29,420 bases of DNA. Source: Haplomitrium mnioides (Eukaryota > Marchantiophyta > Haplomitriopsida > Calobryales). The notes under the pieces were generated by a model, which was given only the letters and a program-made list of their open reading frames with translations, did no database searches and was not told where the DNA came from. The position numbers and the translations under genes are program-made. Location: assembly GCA_049999725.1 (NCBI GenBank), contig JBNGIS010017714.1:1-29420 (forward strand). Reading direction: 5' to 3'. This document shows positions 10,035 to 20,974 of the stretch, in pieces (the stretch's first letter is position 1; each line of letters starts with the position of its first letter).

Positions 10035-10165
10035 ATCAAGAAGATGAACCCTATGCATGTATAGGATCAAAGACTAAACCATATGCGTACATAGGGTCAA
10101 GTAGTGAATCCAATGCGTGCAAAGGATTTAAGAGTGAACAACTTGCTTGCAAAGACGGAACTCAC
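10035..10165. repeat. Palindrome repeats, CCTATGCGYRCATAGG type
   Basis: Four related words about 33 bp apart (TATGCATGTATAGG, TATGCGTACATAGG, AATGCGTGCAAAGG, CTTGCTTGCAAAG) are separated by ATCAAAGACTAAACC-like linkers. They are in the 5' part of the DUF7869-type locus, and it is unclear whether they are coding, leader or intron. Confidence 0.6.
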
Positions 10166-11676
10166 TGCTCGCACCAAATTGAAGAAACAAACTCCTGCAA
10201 GCACAAGATCTTAAATGTCGTTCAAGCGGTCAAAGCTGAATCTTTCTGTTGACTACTCAAACAGATCAACAGAAAGACATTCAACTCAGAATTTCCAAAT
10301 AGTTGTGGAACTCTCTTTGTCCTCATATGAAGGAGACCTCGATATTCATGATCAAAGTATGTTTTTTCAAAAAAAAAATGCAATTTGTGGACGGTTTCAA
10401 TTTTGGAGATGAATGGTTGTCCTTGATAGCATCACTCAAACAAGGAGTGACCTTGCAATGAGATTAGGAAATCTGAAACAAACCAAATTCTTTTGGAGAA
10501 GTCTTTAGATGATAGTTTGGGAAATGATTTTAGCAAAGAGTCTCAATCAATCAATATTTCGTTGCAGTTATCGCCAAGAGCAAGGATCATGTTACAAAAA
10601 TCATTTTCTAATAATCGAGATATTGATCAAGATTCAATTTTGGAATGGTGTAGCTCTTCCAATCCTCAAGGAGTACCTCATCATTTGAAAACGTTTTGTG
10701 AAGAAACAAGTAGTGTCTATAATGATGATCAAGATCTTCAAGACGATGAATTACCTCCGATTGTTGGATTTGTGTATAGACCGAATCGACAACCACAACT
10801 AAAGAGTTCTTTGTCTTGGCTAAAACCCAAACATATAGACACCTTTCATGAAAATTCTTTGTAGAAAGTCCATCATGATAAGAGCTTTGTGAAGAAAAAG
10901 CTCGATCCAATGTTAATTTCTAAATTGAAGAGAATTTCATGTTGTCAAAATAATTGCTTGTTGTTGTGGAAGACAAATTTTTTGAAAAATGTAAGAGAAA
11001 TATATTTTCAACAAAGCATGAAGAATCAAGATATCACACTGCAATGCAGAATACCAAGAAAAGACTTTGATGTTGAAAATTGGTTTACTCTGCTTGGCGG
11101 TACTATTGTTTGTAGAAAAACCTTCAAATTAACATTATCAATAGAGAATGATAGAATCTAAAGGATTCAAAATCTCAAAAATGCATATTCTAGAGGCATT
11201 TTTGGAAAAAGAAATTATCTGCTAAAGGAGTATTTGTGTGTGAGTGGATGGACAATTTTTTTTTTGACACTGCGAGAGAATGCCCACTCACGAAGTTTAT
11301 AACTTGCCTAATAATTTTACAAAATGGAAAGCTTATGACTACTACACAACTTATTTGAAAGAGAAAGATCCCTATGGTATTCTTAGTTTCTTGGGTTTCA
11401 CAAAACATTGGAGAACTCATTTCCCAAATGTAAAAATTCCAAAATGCAATAGATTTGCTGTTTGTAAAACATGCAAGGAGTCCGACAAAGGTAACAAATT
11501 TCTTCTCTTTTGAAACCTTTGGTTAATCCATGCTCTTCTTTCTAGACTGAAAACTTTGTTCTAGAGATGTTATCTTTTCTCAACTTAGTGCTAAAAGATA
11601 TTTGTTTTGTTAAGTTGTTCAGCAAACAAGATTTGAGTCAAATGATTCTTAACAACTTGAGTTGTGAGAAGAGATT

Positions 11677-12015
11677 CTATGCTCGCATAGGGTATGTTGT
11701 TTTTAGTTTGAATCCAAACCTTGTCTATAGTCGAATAAAGAAAAGAAATGAATCTGACTCTTGATGGTGACCTTAGCCTTGCAACAAGTTTTGTTTTTGT
11801 TGCTTTGAATCAAGAGCCCTTTGCAAGAAAAACAATAGCAAGCACCGTTTTTGTTGTTTGCAAATCCTATACGTGCATAGGATTTGTGCTTGTTTCCTTT
11901 CAAACCAGTCGCAAAAACAGTCAAAGCAAGTCATGGTATTGATGTTGTTGCTTTGGTCCTATATGCGTATAGGATTAGTTGTTGTTTCCACTCATCTTAT
12001 GCGCGTCTAGGATGT
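11677..12015. repeat. Palindrome repeats inside the DUF7869-gene intron
   Basis: Diverged words of the CCTATACGTGCATAGGATTT type occur near 11680, 11868, 11960 and 11998 within the predicted intron 11491-12250. Spacing is irregular (about 40-190 bp). Confidence 0.55.
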
Positions 12016-13046
12016 GTTCTAGTTTTTTTTATCTTTTGCGAACAAAGAGTTCAAGCAACCTTTGAAACTCTAGTTCGAGTTTGTGACCCTTTGTTATCTA
12101 ATCTTGTTTTTCTCCTTTTAAAATTTCGTTTACTTTAAGTCAAATAGATTTTCCTTCATTTTAATTACCTAAAGTTTATTTGTAATCTCTTAAAAAATAT
12201 TCACTTATACCGATCCAAACATTTGTTTTAAATGATTTGAATATTTTTAGCACATAAGATTGTCTTTTGGAGTTCCAATTGTTTCTTCATCGTGACCAAC
12301 AAATGAAAGAAAGAACAAAACTTGCAAACCATCAAAGAAAATGTTACGTCAATGGTCAAAAGTACTTGGAATTGTCATTGATGAAATGGATCAGTAGAAA
12401 ACTACTATTCCACACTAGCATCTGCCACAAAAAAACATTGATAAATATTGTTTGGTGGGTGTGCATGTTGTTGGTGTCTTAATATTCAATCATGCTCTTT
12501 CTTTGAGGGTCTTCTTAACCTACAAAAACTTGAGAAACAATTTTAATTTGACAATTAATGTGTTCAACAAAATATTATGTGACTTTGAAAGGCCGGTGCT
12601 TTCAACTTTGTATCTTCAGTTGGACAACATGACACGACAGAATAAGAAATCTATCTTATTTGGATATCTTGTCTCCTTGTTGCGAAGAATGTTTTTTGAA
12701 AAATCAAGGAGGGATTTCTCATGGTTGGTCATACTTATGATCAAATCAATGAAATGTTCAGCTAATTCTTGAAATGTTTGAAACGTGTCAAAGCTTTTGC
12801 GATTGCGAGTCTCAACGAGGCACTTCAATTATCCTATAATCTTAAACCTCAAGTAAGTCTTCTATTGGAAACATGGGATTTCAAAATGTTTCTACAACAA
12901 CGTCACTCTCTAATTCAAAGGATATATAATAGCACCTTTAATCAACAATTCAAGTTCCGGTTGAATGATTCCAAGGCAAAGATTTGGAGCAAACAATTTT
13001 CAACAGATGAATTTTGGCTACCTGCGGATGGTATTTGTCAACTCAA

Positions 13047-13146
13047 NNNNNNNNNNNNNNNNNNNNNNNNNNNNNNNNNNNNNNNNNNNNNNNNNNNNNN
13101 NNNNNNNNNNNNNNNNNNNNNNNNNNNNNNNNNNNNNNNNNNNNNN
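13047..13146. other. 100-N assembly gap in the DUF7869-type gene
   Basis: One hundred N interrupt the locus just after the DEFWLPADGI block. Confidence 0.95.
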
Positions 13147-14104
13147 ACTCAAATGCCCACCTAAAGTGGTCATATAAATTTTGAGTTCAATGTTGATTCC
13201 TCTCCAGGCATATTCTGAAATCAAAAGATCTCAAAAAGAAGAAAGATTTGTTGATGCTGAGAAAGTGACCTTTGCAATAAAGAACAACATAAGTGAGAAC
13301 GTCTACAAGTTCTTTATAGATTCTGATATTCAATGGTGGAATGACTTTTCTCTTGCCCAAGAAGAGATTGCGGTCTAAATCCTTGAAAAAGAAAGATGAG
13401 GACTCAAAGTAGAATTTACCTTTCTAACTTTATAATCGTCAAATACTTGCAATGATCCTAAAAATGTTTGTCTAGGTTCTCAACTTGATGCTCAACAGAC
13501 AGAAGAAGATACTCCAATACATCAAATACTTTCTACACATCAAGCAATCTATGATGGAGCACCTAGGCCGCGAGAAGAGACTCTTTCACACAACACTCGA
13601 TATAGGCATAAATTTGGCAATCTACATGAGATGAAAGCTAGAATGTTTATTTGTCTTGTTGCATTTCTTGATCAAAAGGGTAGACCATTTTGGGTTGCCA
13701 AAGTTCTCAAAGTTTTGTCATTTGATGAGGAAGATCTCTTTAACCCAAAACAAGTACGTGTTCAATGGTTTGCTTATACTAATGATGCATTTTCTAGACA
13801 ATACTTTCCAAGAAAAATAGGAGTTGCAAAAGAGCAATGCAAATCCAAGTTACATGTTGATGTACTTGATGTGACACAAATCACGATTCTGTCTTTTGAT
13901 TTTCTTCTTACACAAAAAAACCAATTGAGAAAAACCACTCTAGATACCTTTAAAGCAAATCTATTTGAGTACAAAAGACCAAAAGCCCTCAATCCTAAAT
14001 GATTTCAAAGAGATTCAATCACTTTTATTAACACTGAGAGAGATCAAGTAAATCTTGATGAATCTTTTGAAGCTGAATTTGAAGAAGTCGAGATGACTGA
14101 CTAA

Positions 14105-15660
14105 AGTAATTTAAGAATTTTATTGTATATTCCGTATTTTCAATTATATTGTAATTTAAGATTATTATTTGATAAAGTACGTAAGAATGTGGTGAAGCAA
14201 TTTGTTGAATTTATCTGCCACCTTGAACTCATTCCAAGTTGTATATTATTCTATATAAATGAAACTTGAATCTTTAGCTAATATTTTCATTTTCTTTGTA
14301 AAATATTTTCTTATCTAAAATGAAAGTATGTTGTTTCCAACTTTAGTGCTTGCTAGAAGAGTTTAAGCTTATTGTATTGCTAAAGCATCTACCCAAATTG
14401 ACTAATTATTTTTTGCTTGGAAGGACTTTGATGTATAACTTAAAACCTTTGGCGAGGTTTGACTTAGATATAGAGCTTTATACTCATTTTACTTTCAGAT
14501 TTCAAATCAGATTACAAAATCATTTTTGTGCGTAGAGTTTTTGGCAAAAAAATAGAACTTTTACAATCTATATCCTTGCTTGTAGAATTTTGAACCCTAT
14601 ATACGTATAGACTTTGATTCGCAAGTCGAAATATTGTGCGTTCAAAAACTCTTCTGTGGAACCTAAAACCTAGGTTCTTGATAGTCTTTGTTGTGGAGTG
14701 TTCAGATGGTGAGTTTGGATTCCTATGTGCATACAGACTTTGGGGTGGAGTGTTTAGATGTTGAGCTTGGATTCCTATACGCTCATAGACTTTGGGATGG
14801 AAGTCTAAGCCTTTCACAAGTTCTACTTCTCATATACAACCCTCAAGCTTCTACATGCAAAGACTACCGGTTAGAACTTAGTTTCTACACAAGTCATAAA
14901 CTCTTTTGTAGAACTTGACACCTTTGTTTGGTAGAATCAAGTCAAAAACTTGGAGATGTTTCTTGTTTACACTCTTAATTCAATCTCCTTAGCCACTATT
15001 TTTTTGATTTTGAACTATGACTCCTTTGTGTATATGCTTCGTTGAATTATAAAATATTTTTAAATGCTGAAACCTTTTTTTTAAGCCCACTATAACTTTT
15101 GCGTGCATGGATTTTCAACTACAAATGAAAGCTTTTTTCTTGCTTGAACTTTAAAATAGAGCTCCTAAATTCGAGCAATGTTTCATTTTGTTGGTTTATG
15201 TGTCTACGATTGCAAACTCATTCCCTTGACTTCTAGTCCGCTTGGGCTTTCTCTTTATGTTTTGTAATTTGTTTTAAAAAAAAGGTTTCAAATAGCACCA
15301 TGTCTAAGCACGCCTAGAGTTTGTGCACTCAAACATATTTTAAAATAGTTTTTCTGACGTGTATTGAAATTTTTGGGCTTCGAATTGTAATCAATGATAA
15401 ATGCAATTTTCTTATGAAAACTTACCATAATTTTTATACTTTTCATCAAATTCAAGTTTTCTAATATTTTCATAGAAACTAATAATATTTTTTGATTTTG
15501 CATAACAAAATTGACTCTTGCTCTATCATGCTTATTGAAACAGTAAAAAATAAACCTCAAAAACTCATGTACTTTTTGTTTAAAAAAAAAAAAAAACCTC
15601 ATTGTTTCTATTTTTTTGAGCTCAAAAACCACAATTTTTTCTAAAAAAAAAGGTTCATGT
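14105..15660. other. Non-coding AT-rich region with scattered palindrome words
   Basis: No gene is recognised. Diverged palindrome-type words occur at about 14590-14615 (CTATATACGTATAG), 14725-14740, 14775-14795 and 15100-15115. Homopolymer A/T tracts are common, for example around 15580-15600 and 15635-15650. Confidence 0.5.
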
Positions 15661-16225
15661 TTTAAATAGACTGTTTTTTGTTCAAAGTAGTAGTTGTTAG
15701 AAGTTGAATGCTCATTCTTTCCTTAGTTATTATAGCATTTATTGTGCATTTTAGATAGTTGGAGTGTTTGTTCTTGTTCTAGTGATTATTGCACTTATTG
15801 TATGTTTTATATTGTTGGAGTGCTTGTTCTCCCCCTAGCGATTTTAGTATTTATTGCATCATTTTGATGTTTGAGAGTTGTTCTTCCCGTAGCAATCATA
15901 GCATTCATTGTTTATTTCTTGATTGTTGAGAGCTTGTTCTCCCGCTAGCAATATTACCATTCATTGTATACTTTCAATAATTGGAGTCCTTGTTCTCTAC
16001 CTAGAAATTATAGAAGTCATTGTATCTTTTTGATAGTTAGAATGCTTGTTCTCCCACTAGCAATTATAACATTCATTGTATATTTTAGATAGTTGGACTG
16101 CTTGCTCTCCCTCTAGAGTATATAGCATTGATTTTATTTTCTTGATTGTTGAGAGCTTGTTCTCCTCCTAGCAATTATAGCATTCATTGTATACTTTAGC
16201 TATTTTATTTATAGTTCAATGCTTG
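15661..16225. repeat. Second, shorter array of the 58-bp minisatellite
   Basis: About nine units match the 2587-6104 array (ATTATAGCATTCATTGTATA, TAGTTGGAGTGCTTGTTCTC). The left edge (15679-15700, TTCAAAGTAGTAGTTGTT) resembles the left terminal repeat of the long array. The expected inverted right end is not seen, as the array stops near 16225 against palindrome repeats. On the minus strand it lies downstream of the splice donor of copy 3, so probably in that gene's intron. Confidence 0.8.
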
Positions 16226-16330
16226 CGGGAACTCTCAAGTCTATGCGCACATAGACTCCAAGTTGATACTCGTATAGACTCTCAAGTTCATGCGCACAAG
16301 AATTCAAGAGTTTTGACGAGCATTGACTTG
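16226..16330. repeat. Palindrome repeats beside the copy 3 donor
   Basis: Four diverged words (TCTATGCGCACATAGACT and relatives) with AAGTT/CTCAAGT linkers lie just downstream of the copy 3 donor on the minus strand. This is the intronic setting seen in copies 1 and 2. Confidence 0.7.
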
Positions 16331-16395
16331 ATAACCTAAAACAAATTCCATACAATTTTAGAAAAAAGAAATGAAGCACGGAAGAAAAAACTTAC

Positions 16396-17850
16396 CAACG
16401 ATTTCTCAAAGCTTAAGTAAAATGAGGACATCTTTGACTCTTCAATGTAGATGAGATACTTCATCCTTACTTCCTCCCACGAGCTGCAATACACCTCGGA
16501 GCAAAAATATTTTACCATTACCGCCAAAAATTTATCTCTCAAGTTCTCGAGACATTTCTTCAATTAAAAGCTCTTCGGTTTCAACTCGCTTCAAAAAACA
16601 GACTTTTATTTTGTCTTGAAGACCTTGAAAGAACCTCCACGGTTTCTACTTCATGTCCTCAATTCTCAAAGATCCTTTGACCTTTGGCTTCTAGACCTTC
16701 ACCATATTTTTCTCCTATATCATAAATATGCTATGTTGTAACTCCCATGGCTCTCCTCTTTGAAACAAAAGATAGAACCAATTGTCTTGAGATGTGACAG
16801 TCTTCTCAAGAGAGGACTTTGGCTTTATTTCCAAAGTCTCAAGCACCAATTTTCTTTTTAATTTTTGGGATGACACCATCCCACTCTCTATGTACCTTTG
16901 ATGCCAATACTTGACCTTTTGAGTCAATGTCATTTCCACCCTATACAGTTGGTCGTAGTTATCATCAATGCAAAGATGCAAGCTTCTGTTGGTGTCAGCC
17001 CCACGTAAACGTAGCAATTGTAGAGCGAAAGCATAGGATTTTTTGCTCCATATTTGGTAGTTAAAAGCTGCCTTGCGGTATTACTATGATTGCCTCTTGC
17101 AATCTTACATTTGTACTTATCAAGGTTCTTGATGTGGAGCTTTGACTTATCTCTTAACTTGCACTTTGGGTCCACCACAACAATCAAGGAAATTGTGCGT
17201 ATACTTGTTTGTGAGCACTTTTTACGCAAAAGCTCTACAAAATTCTCATTTAACCTCCTAATCTGGAATAGCCTCTAGTTATCAATTCTAAGTTTTGGGA
17301 GGTTCAAATTCTCTAGCCAAATTGTTATTGTTTCCTCTCAGACTCTACCACCACTAGATGGCAAACTATGTAATCTTATTTTTGTCTTCTTCAAACACTA
17401 TCTAAGGATCCACTTGCTCTCGTTCTTGAAAGGTCCGTAGCCCCTTGTGCGATTGCCTTTTAATTCTTGAGGTTGGAGCATGCATCGACTCTTGCTCTAC
17501 TTCCTCCTCTGAGCTGCTAGGAGTTGAAGACGAAGAGGCCGCCAAAGATGAACTAGTTGGAGTGGGAGACGGGACCAGCTCCTCTTCAATAGGTGGTGGG
17601 GGCAAAGGCTTCTTCTTGGGTAGCCTCCAATGGCTCCACCTCCTTTATTTTTTTGGCAGTAGATGGTCTACTTATTGCTACCATAGTAAATGAAGTCGTG
17701 CTTGGATGCCGCACAAGTTGTTGAATGTGTACCTCTTGCTTGACTTTTAGAAGTTTGATAGAGATGAAAAACTTGATGAGGTTCCTTTCTACCCACTTTG
17801 TGTCCAAGTAAGCATTGACGAAGTTTGACAAATATTGAGAAACTTGAAAA
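16396..17850 (-). pseudogene. Copy 3: ParB-like 5' part only, broken
   Basis: On the minus strand this parallels copy 2 in order: HIQQLVRHPS near 17740, and a linker of PPPPIEEELVPSPTPTSSS type near 17600. Then come IKRQSHKGLRTFQEREQVDP (17410-17460), FEEDKNKITQFAI and KYKCKIARGNHSNTARQLL near 17090 (the ParB-like box). KVKYWHQRYIESGMVSSQKL (16910-16850) and the EEMSRE...VKYFCSEVYCSSWEE segment (16560-16470) follow. It ends with EKSL and a clean donor, exon end 16396 then GTAAGT, after a complete codon. This phase 0 fits the phase 0 acceptor before the methyltransferase exons of copies 1 and 2. No methyltransferase exon follows before the minisatellite. Frameshifts and stops show it is a pseudogene. 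Confidence 0.62.
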
Positions 17851-17949
17851 AAATAAGCAAACGGTCAATGACTTAAAATAAAAAAATTTCAAAAGTTTAT
17901 TAAGTGGTTCTGAATGTTTGAACCTATTGTATAAGCTCAAAGATGTTAA

Positions 17950-18140
17950 GGTGCCCATGCACACATGGACTAAGGAGTCTATGTGAGCAAGGACTCCCTA
18001 GTCCATGTGAGCATGGACTATGGACTCTATGCAAGCATGGACTCTCTAATCTATACCCACATAGACTCAGAAGTCCATTTGCTCAAGAACACTAGAGTCC
18101 GGGCACGCTTGGACCCGGGAGTCCATGTGCGCATGGACTC
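17950..18140. repeat. Palindrome repeat cluster 5' of copy 3
   Basis: Seven words (CCATGTGAGCATGG, CTATGCAAGCATGG, CCATGTGCGCATGG and relatives) are separated by GACTCTCTAATC-like linkers, with a period of about 27 bp. They lie between copy 3 (minus) and the copia element (plus). Confidence 0.8.
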
Positions 18141-18250
18141 AAAAGAAACAAAAAAAATTAAAACGATTGAAAAACAAATATTGTTAGTATCACCTTGTTG
18201 TTGTTGAAAGATGACTGCATATGCTTGGTAAAGATGTCTTGTTGCTTCAA

Positions 18251-18465
18251 TTAAGTTATCAAGCTCTGAAAGCCTGCCAAGCTGAGCTGGCAGCCCCTTT
18301 TGGTTAGTTAGGGTTACTTGTATACCTGGGGCAGATTGGAGTCGTGTGAGAGAACTCCTCGCCTTATTTAGAATTGAGCCCATTTTTTGTCACTTGAATA
18401 TATTGCATTTCCTCCATCCTCTCATGTTTTTGTGTTTGTGTTTGTAGAGCAGTGTATGTTTTGAC
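18251..18465 (+). repeat. Copia 5' LTR
   Basis: It starts at the point matching the base after the polypurine tract at the other end (TAAGTTATCAAGCTC versus AAAGTTATCGAGCTT) and stops just before the PBS. At about 215 bp it is shorter than the 3' counterpart, suggesting an internal deletion or a chimeric partner. Confidence 0.65.
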
Positions 18466-18466
18466 A

Positions 18467-18477
18467 TGGTATCAGAG
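18467..18477 (+). other. Primer-binding site, initiator tRNA-Met type
   Basis: TGGTATCAGAG follows directly after the LTR end TTTTGACA, the standard plant PBS for initiator methionine tRNA. Confidence 0.88.
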
Positions 18478-18480
18478 TAG

Positions 18481-20056
18481 GTTTAGGAGAAGGCGCAACA
18501 CTGCAAAGCACAAAAATTGAGAAGAGGAAAAAGAAAATAGAACCTCCATCACGTGGTTGTAGAGTGTCAAATAGTTGGCACAAAAGGAAATTGGTAGAGT
18601 GCAGAAGAAATTGTTTGCAAAAGAAATCGTTGGTGTTTGATGCAGAAGAATTGTTGACTATAGAATTGAAACATTCAAATTTAAGATGTTCAAAATTAAA
18701 AATTTTCCAAAGAAGAAATCGCAGAAGGAAAGACCCACTAGAAATTAGGGTTTCCATCAACTCGATGAAGAAAATATCGTTTTTTGTAGAAGAAACATCT
18801 CGAGTATGAATTGGGGTTGTTTTGAGGCAGAAATAAAAACAATTTCTACTAGCTCTTGATTGAAGGATAGTTGCCTAGGGGAGACAACTTAACAAGAGGT
18901 CAAATCAATTGAATCAAGGTAGAACTTGTAAAGTTTTGCTTGAATTGATGAGTTGTTGAAGAAGAAAGCAGCAGCAGAAAAAAACATGGTTTGCAAAGAA
19001 GAAATCAATGCAAGAGGTTTGGAGTAGGTTGTCCAGTAGAGTCAATTTGAGTGCAACTTGAATCAATTGATTTGGAGCAGAATTCAAAGACATCTGCTCA
19101 TCAATTCAACTTGTTGTTGAAGAAAGTCGTAGGACGAATTCAAAGGAGTTTGTAAGCTGAAGGACGTCAAAAAGAATCGAAGGAGATCCCAAGCAAGTCT
19201 GCTTGTCGATTCAAGGAGGCTGCTAAAGAAATTGCATCAGCAAATATTGAGTAGGGCTCTTGTTTGCTGGCTGAAGACAAATCAAAGATTGTAGGAGCTT
19301 TTGTTCGCAGGTTAAGGCGAATTGAAGGAGTTCGTAGGACATGGAAAAAATTTTCATAGGTCAGGAACAAATTTAAGGAGCTTGCTGCTAAGGAAGAAAT
19401 TTCTGGTGAAGAAAACATCGTTCGCTAGTGTAGAAGAATTGAAGGAGCAAAGGATATAAATCAAACAAAGGTTGTCAGATTGCCATAAAACTAATCTCAA
19501 GGTAGGAATTGAGTAAGGTTTGTTTGATAGGTGAGGTTGAATTGAAGCAATGGTTCTGATTTGTGGGTCAAGAACAATCAAAGAAGGTTGAGGCGGAGTA
19601 AAAGCAGATATCAAGGGATTTTGGTTGTTGAATTGCTGCTATAGAAATTGCAGCAGAAATCTAAGGTGTTTGTTTTATGATTTGTTGTTGAAGAAGAAAT
19701 TGAAAGGGTTTATTTGTTGAAGCAGAATCAAAGAGCTAGGTAAAGCATTTCATGTAGAGAGCATGTAGCACGTAGAAAAGGCTACATTTCATCAACAATC
19801 ATCAGCTCATAAAAAATTCAGCAATGAAGGTTCATGTTTGTTTCACCTGTTATCAAATAAGAAATTAAATACTTCACACATAAATTTAGCACTGACAAAA
19901 GGATTCACAAAAACCTTACCAGTTCATAAAAAACTTGTTCATTAGCCCAAAAAATGCCTTGAATCTTCTCAAACTTGAAACTATACATAGACGACAGTTC
20001 CTTAAGCAACAAGGAAGCAATCTGATTGTCAAAAAGGTTTGAATCACAATTTCAAG
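18481..20056 (+). other. Copia leader, purine-rich
   Basis: About 1.6 kb lies between PBS and gag with no recognisable protein. It is rich in GAAGAA, GCAGAAG and GAATTGAAGGAG words repeated at irregular spacing, mainly 18560-19740. It may hold packaging or translation signals. Nothing more can be said from the sequence. Confidence 0.5.
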
Positions 20057-20945
20057 ATGCCAGACCTAATTTCTCATATAGTCAGTGAAAAGCTAACCAA
20101 AAATAATTGTAATGTTTGGTCAGTCAAAATGATAAAATTTATAAAAGAGAGAAGGTATTAGGACTTTATCACATTAGATGAAGTTGAACGAGTCTTAGGC
20201 TCGTCCCCATCCAGTGAAGAAATACAAGCCTTTAAGACACATATAGAGAAGGTCTATAAGTTGTTGTACTGGCTAACTGTCAATGTTGATGACAAGATGA
20301 TGGGTTATGTGTCAACAACTAAGACACCCAAGCTTGGGATATCCTAAATGAGAGATGTACCATCACGTCAGATGCAAGGAAGTTGACATTACATATGGAA
20401 ATTTTTAATCTACAAAAGGAGAAAATGAATGTAAATGCTTTTGCCTTGAGGATCAAATCACTAGCTAAGCAGCTAGAAAATGTTGGAGAAGAAGTGAAGG
20501 AGAGTTCCATGGTGGCAATTTGCTTGAATGGTTTAGGCAAAGAGTATAAACATTTGAAACATCAATGAGGATGAGAGAAGGAACCACATTCTTCTTCAAG
20601 TTGATTCCCATGCTAGTGGTAGAAGAACTTGACATTGGAGGAGGTGCCTCAAGTAGTCAAGAACAAGCATTCTACTCTAATAAGGGTAGAGGACGAGGAC
20701 TCTGAAGCGAAAGTTATGGCAAAAGTAATGTTGGAAGAGGTCGTTCAAACGACAATGCAAAAAATCAGCAACGCTAGTCAAACCAATTCGGTGGTAGAGG
20801 CCAGTTCAAAGGCAGGGGAAGTAACAAAGGATATGGAAGCCAACCACAACCAATGGGGTTAAACTTGACATGCATATTCTCTCAACTTCAACATCAAGCC
20901 AAAAACAAAAAGAGCAGTAGGTGCAAAGCATACCTTTGCATAGAA
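20057..20945 (+). pseudogene. Copia gag, broken (DUF4219/UBN2 type)
   Basis: The frame starts at ATG 20057 (MPDLISHIVSEKLTKNN, then VWSVKMIKFIKERR and a stop at about 20159). KLTLHMEIFNLQKEKMNVNA and LAKQLENVGEEVKESSMV follow, as in UBN2-type gag, then GLGKEYKHLK. A Gly/Arg/Ser-rich linker (GRGRSN, GGRGQFKGRGSNKGYGSQ) comes next, with a degraded zinc-knuckle area at 20865-20940 where the full CCHC pattern is not intact. Several frameshifts are needed to read through. Confidence 0.7.
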
Positions 20946-20974
20946 GTGACAGGGTGAAGTAACATGTAGACAGG

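Larger units (their letters stand above)
9827..14104 (+). pseudogene. DUF7869-type gene, intron-containing and broken
   Basis: Blocks in order: a poorly recognised N-terminal part (9827-10860). Then SCCQNNCLLLW and WFTLLGGTIVCRKTF (10930-11130), MPTHEVYNLPNNFTKWKAYD (11280) and WRTHFPNVKIPKCNRFAVCK-C (11407). An intron runs from GTAACA at 11491 to AG at 12249-12250. Next are GIVIDEMDQ (12380-12394, then stop TAG), KTTIPH, NNFNLTINVFNKIL, TLYLQLDN (QLDN 12617-12628) and FLMVGHTYDQINEMFS (12715-12762). QFKFRLNDS...WSKQFSTDEFWLP follows, then a gap, then a C-terminal RPFWVAKVLKV...VRVQWFAYT domain. A TGA at 14000-14002 cuts the frame, which otherwise continues to TAA 14102-14104. This block order matches plant and animal DUF7869 proteins as I know them. 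The function of that family is not established. Stops and at least two frameshifts make this copy inactive. Where the first exon begins is uncertain. Confidence 0.68.

Noticed and set aside
15288-15632. 114-codon minus frame, possible continuation of copy 3
   Set aside because: It has no similarity to the methyltransferase exons. It is AT-rich with Lys/Phe/Asn bias expected from composition.
19167-19614. Minus frames of 83-86 codons in the copia leader
   Set aside because: They are Ser/Leu-rich frames opposite purine-rich DNA, with no family match.
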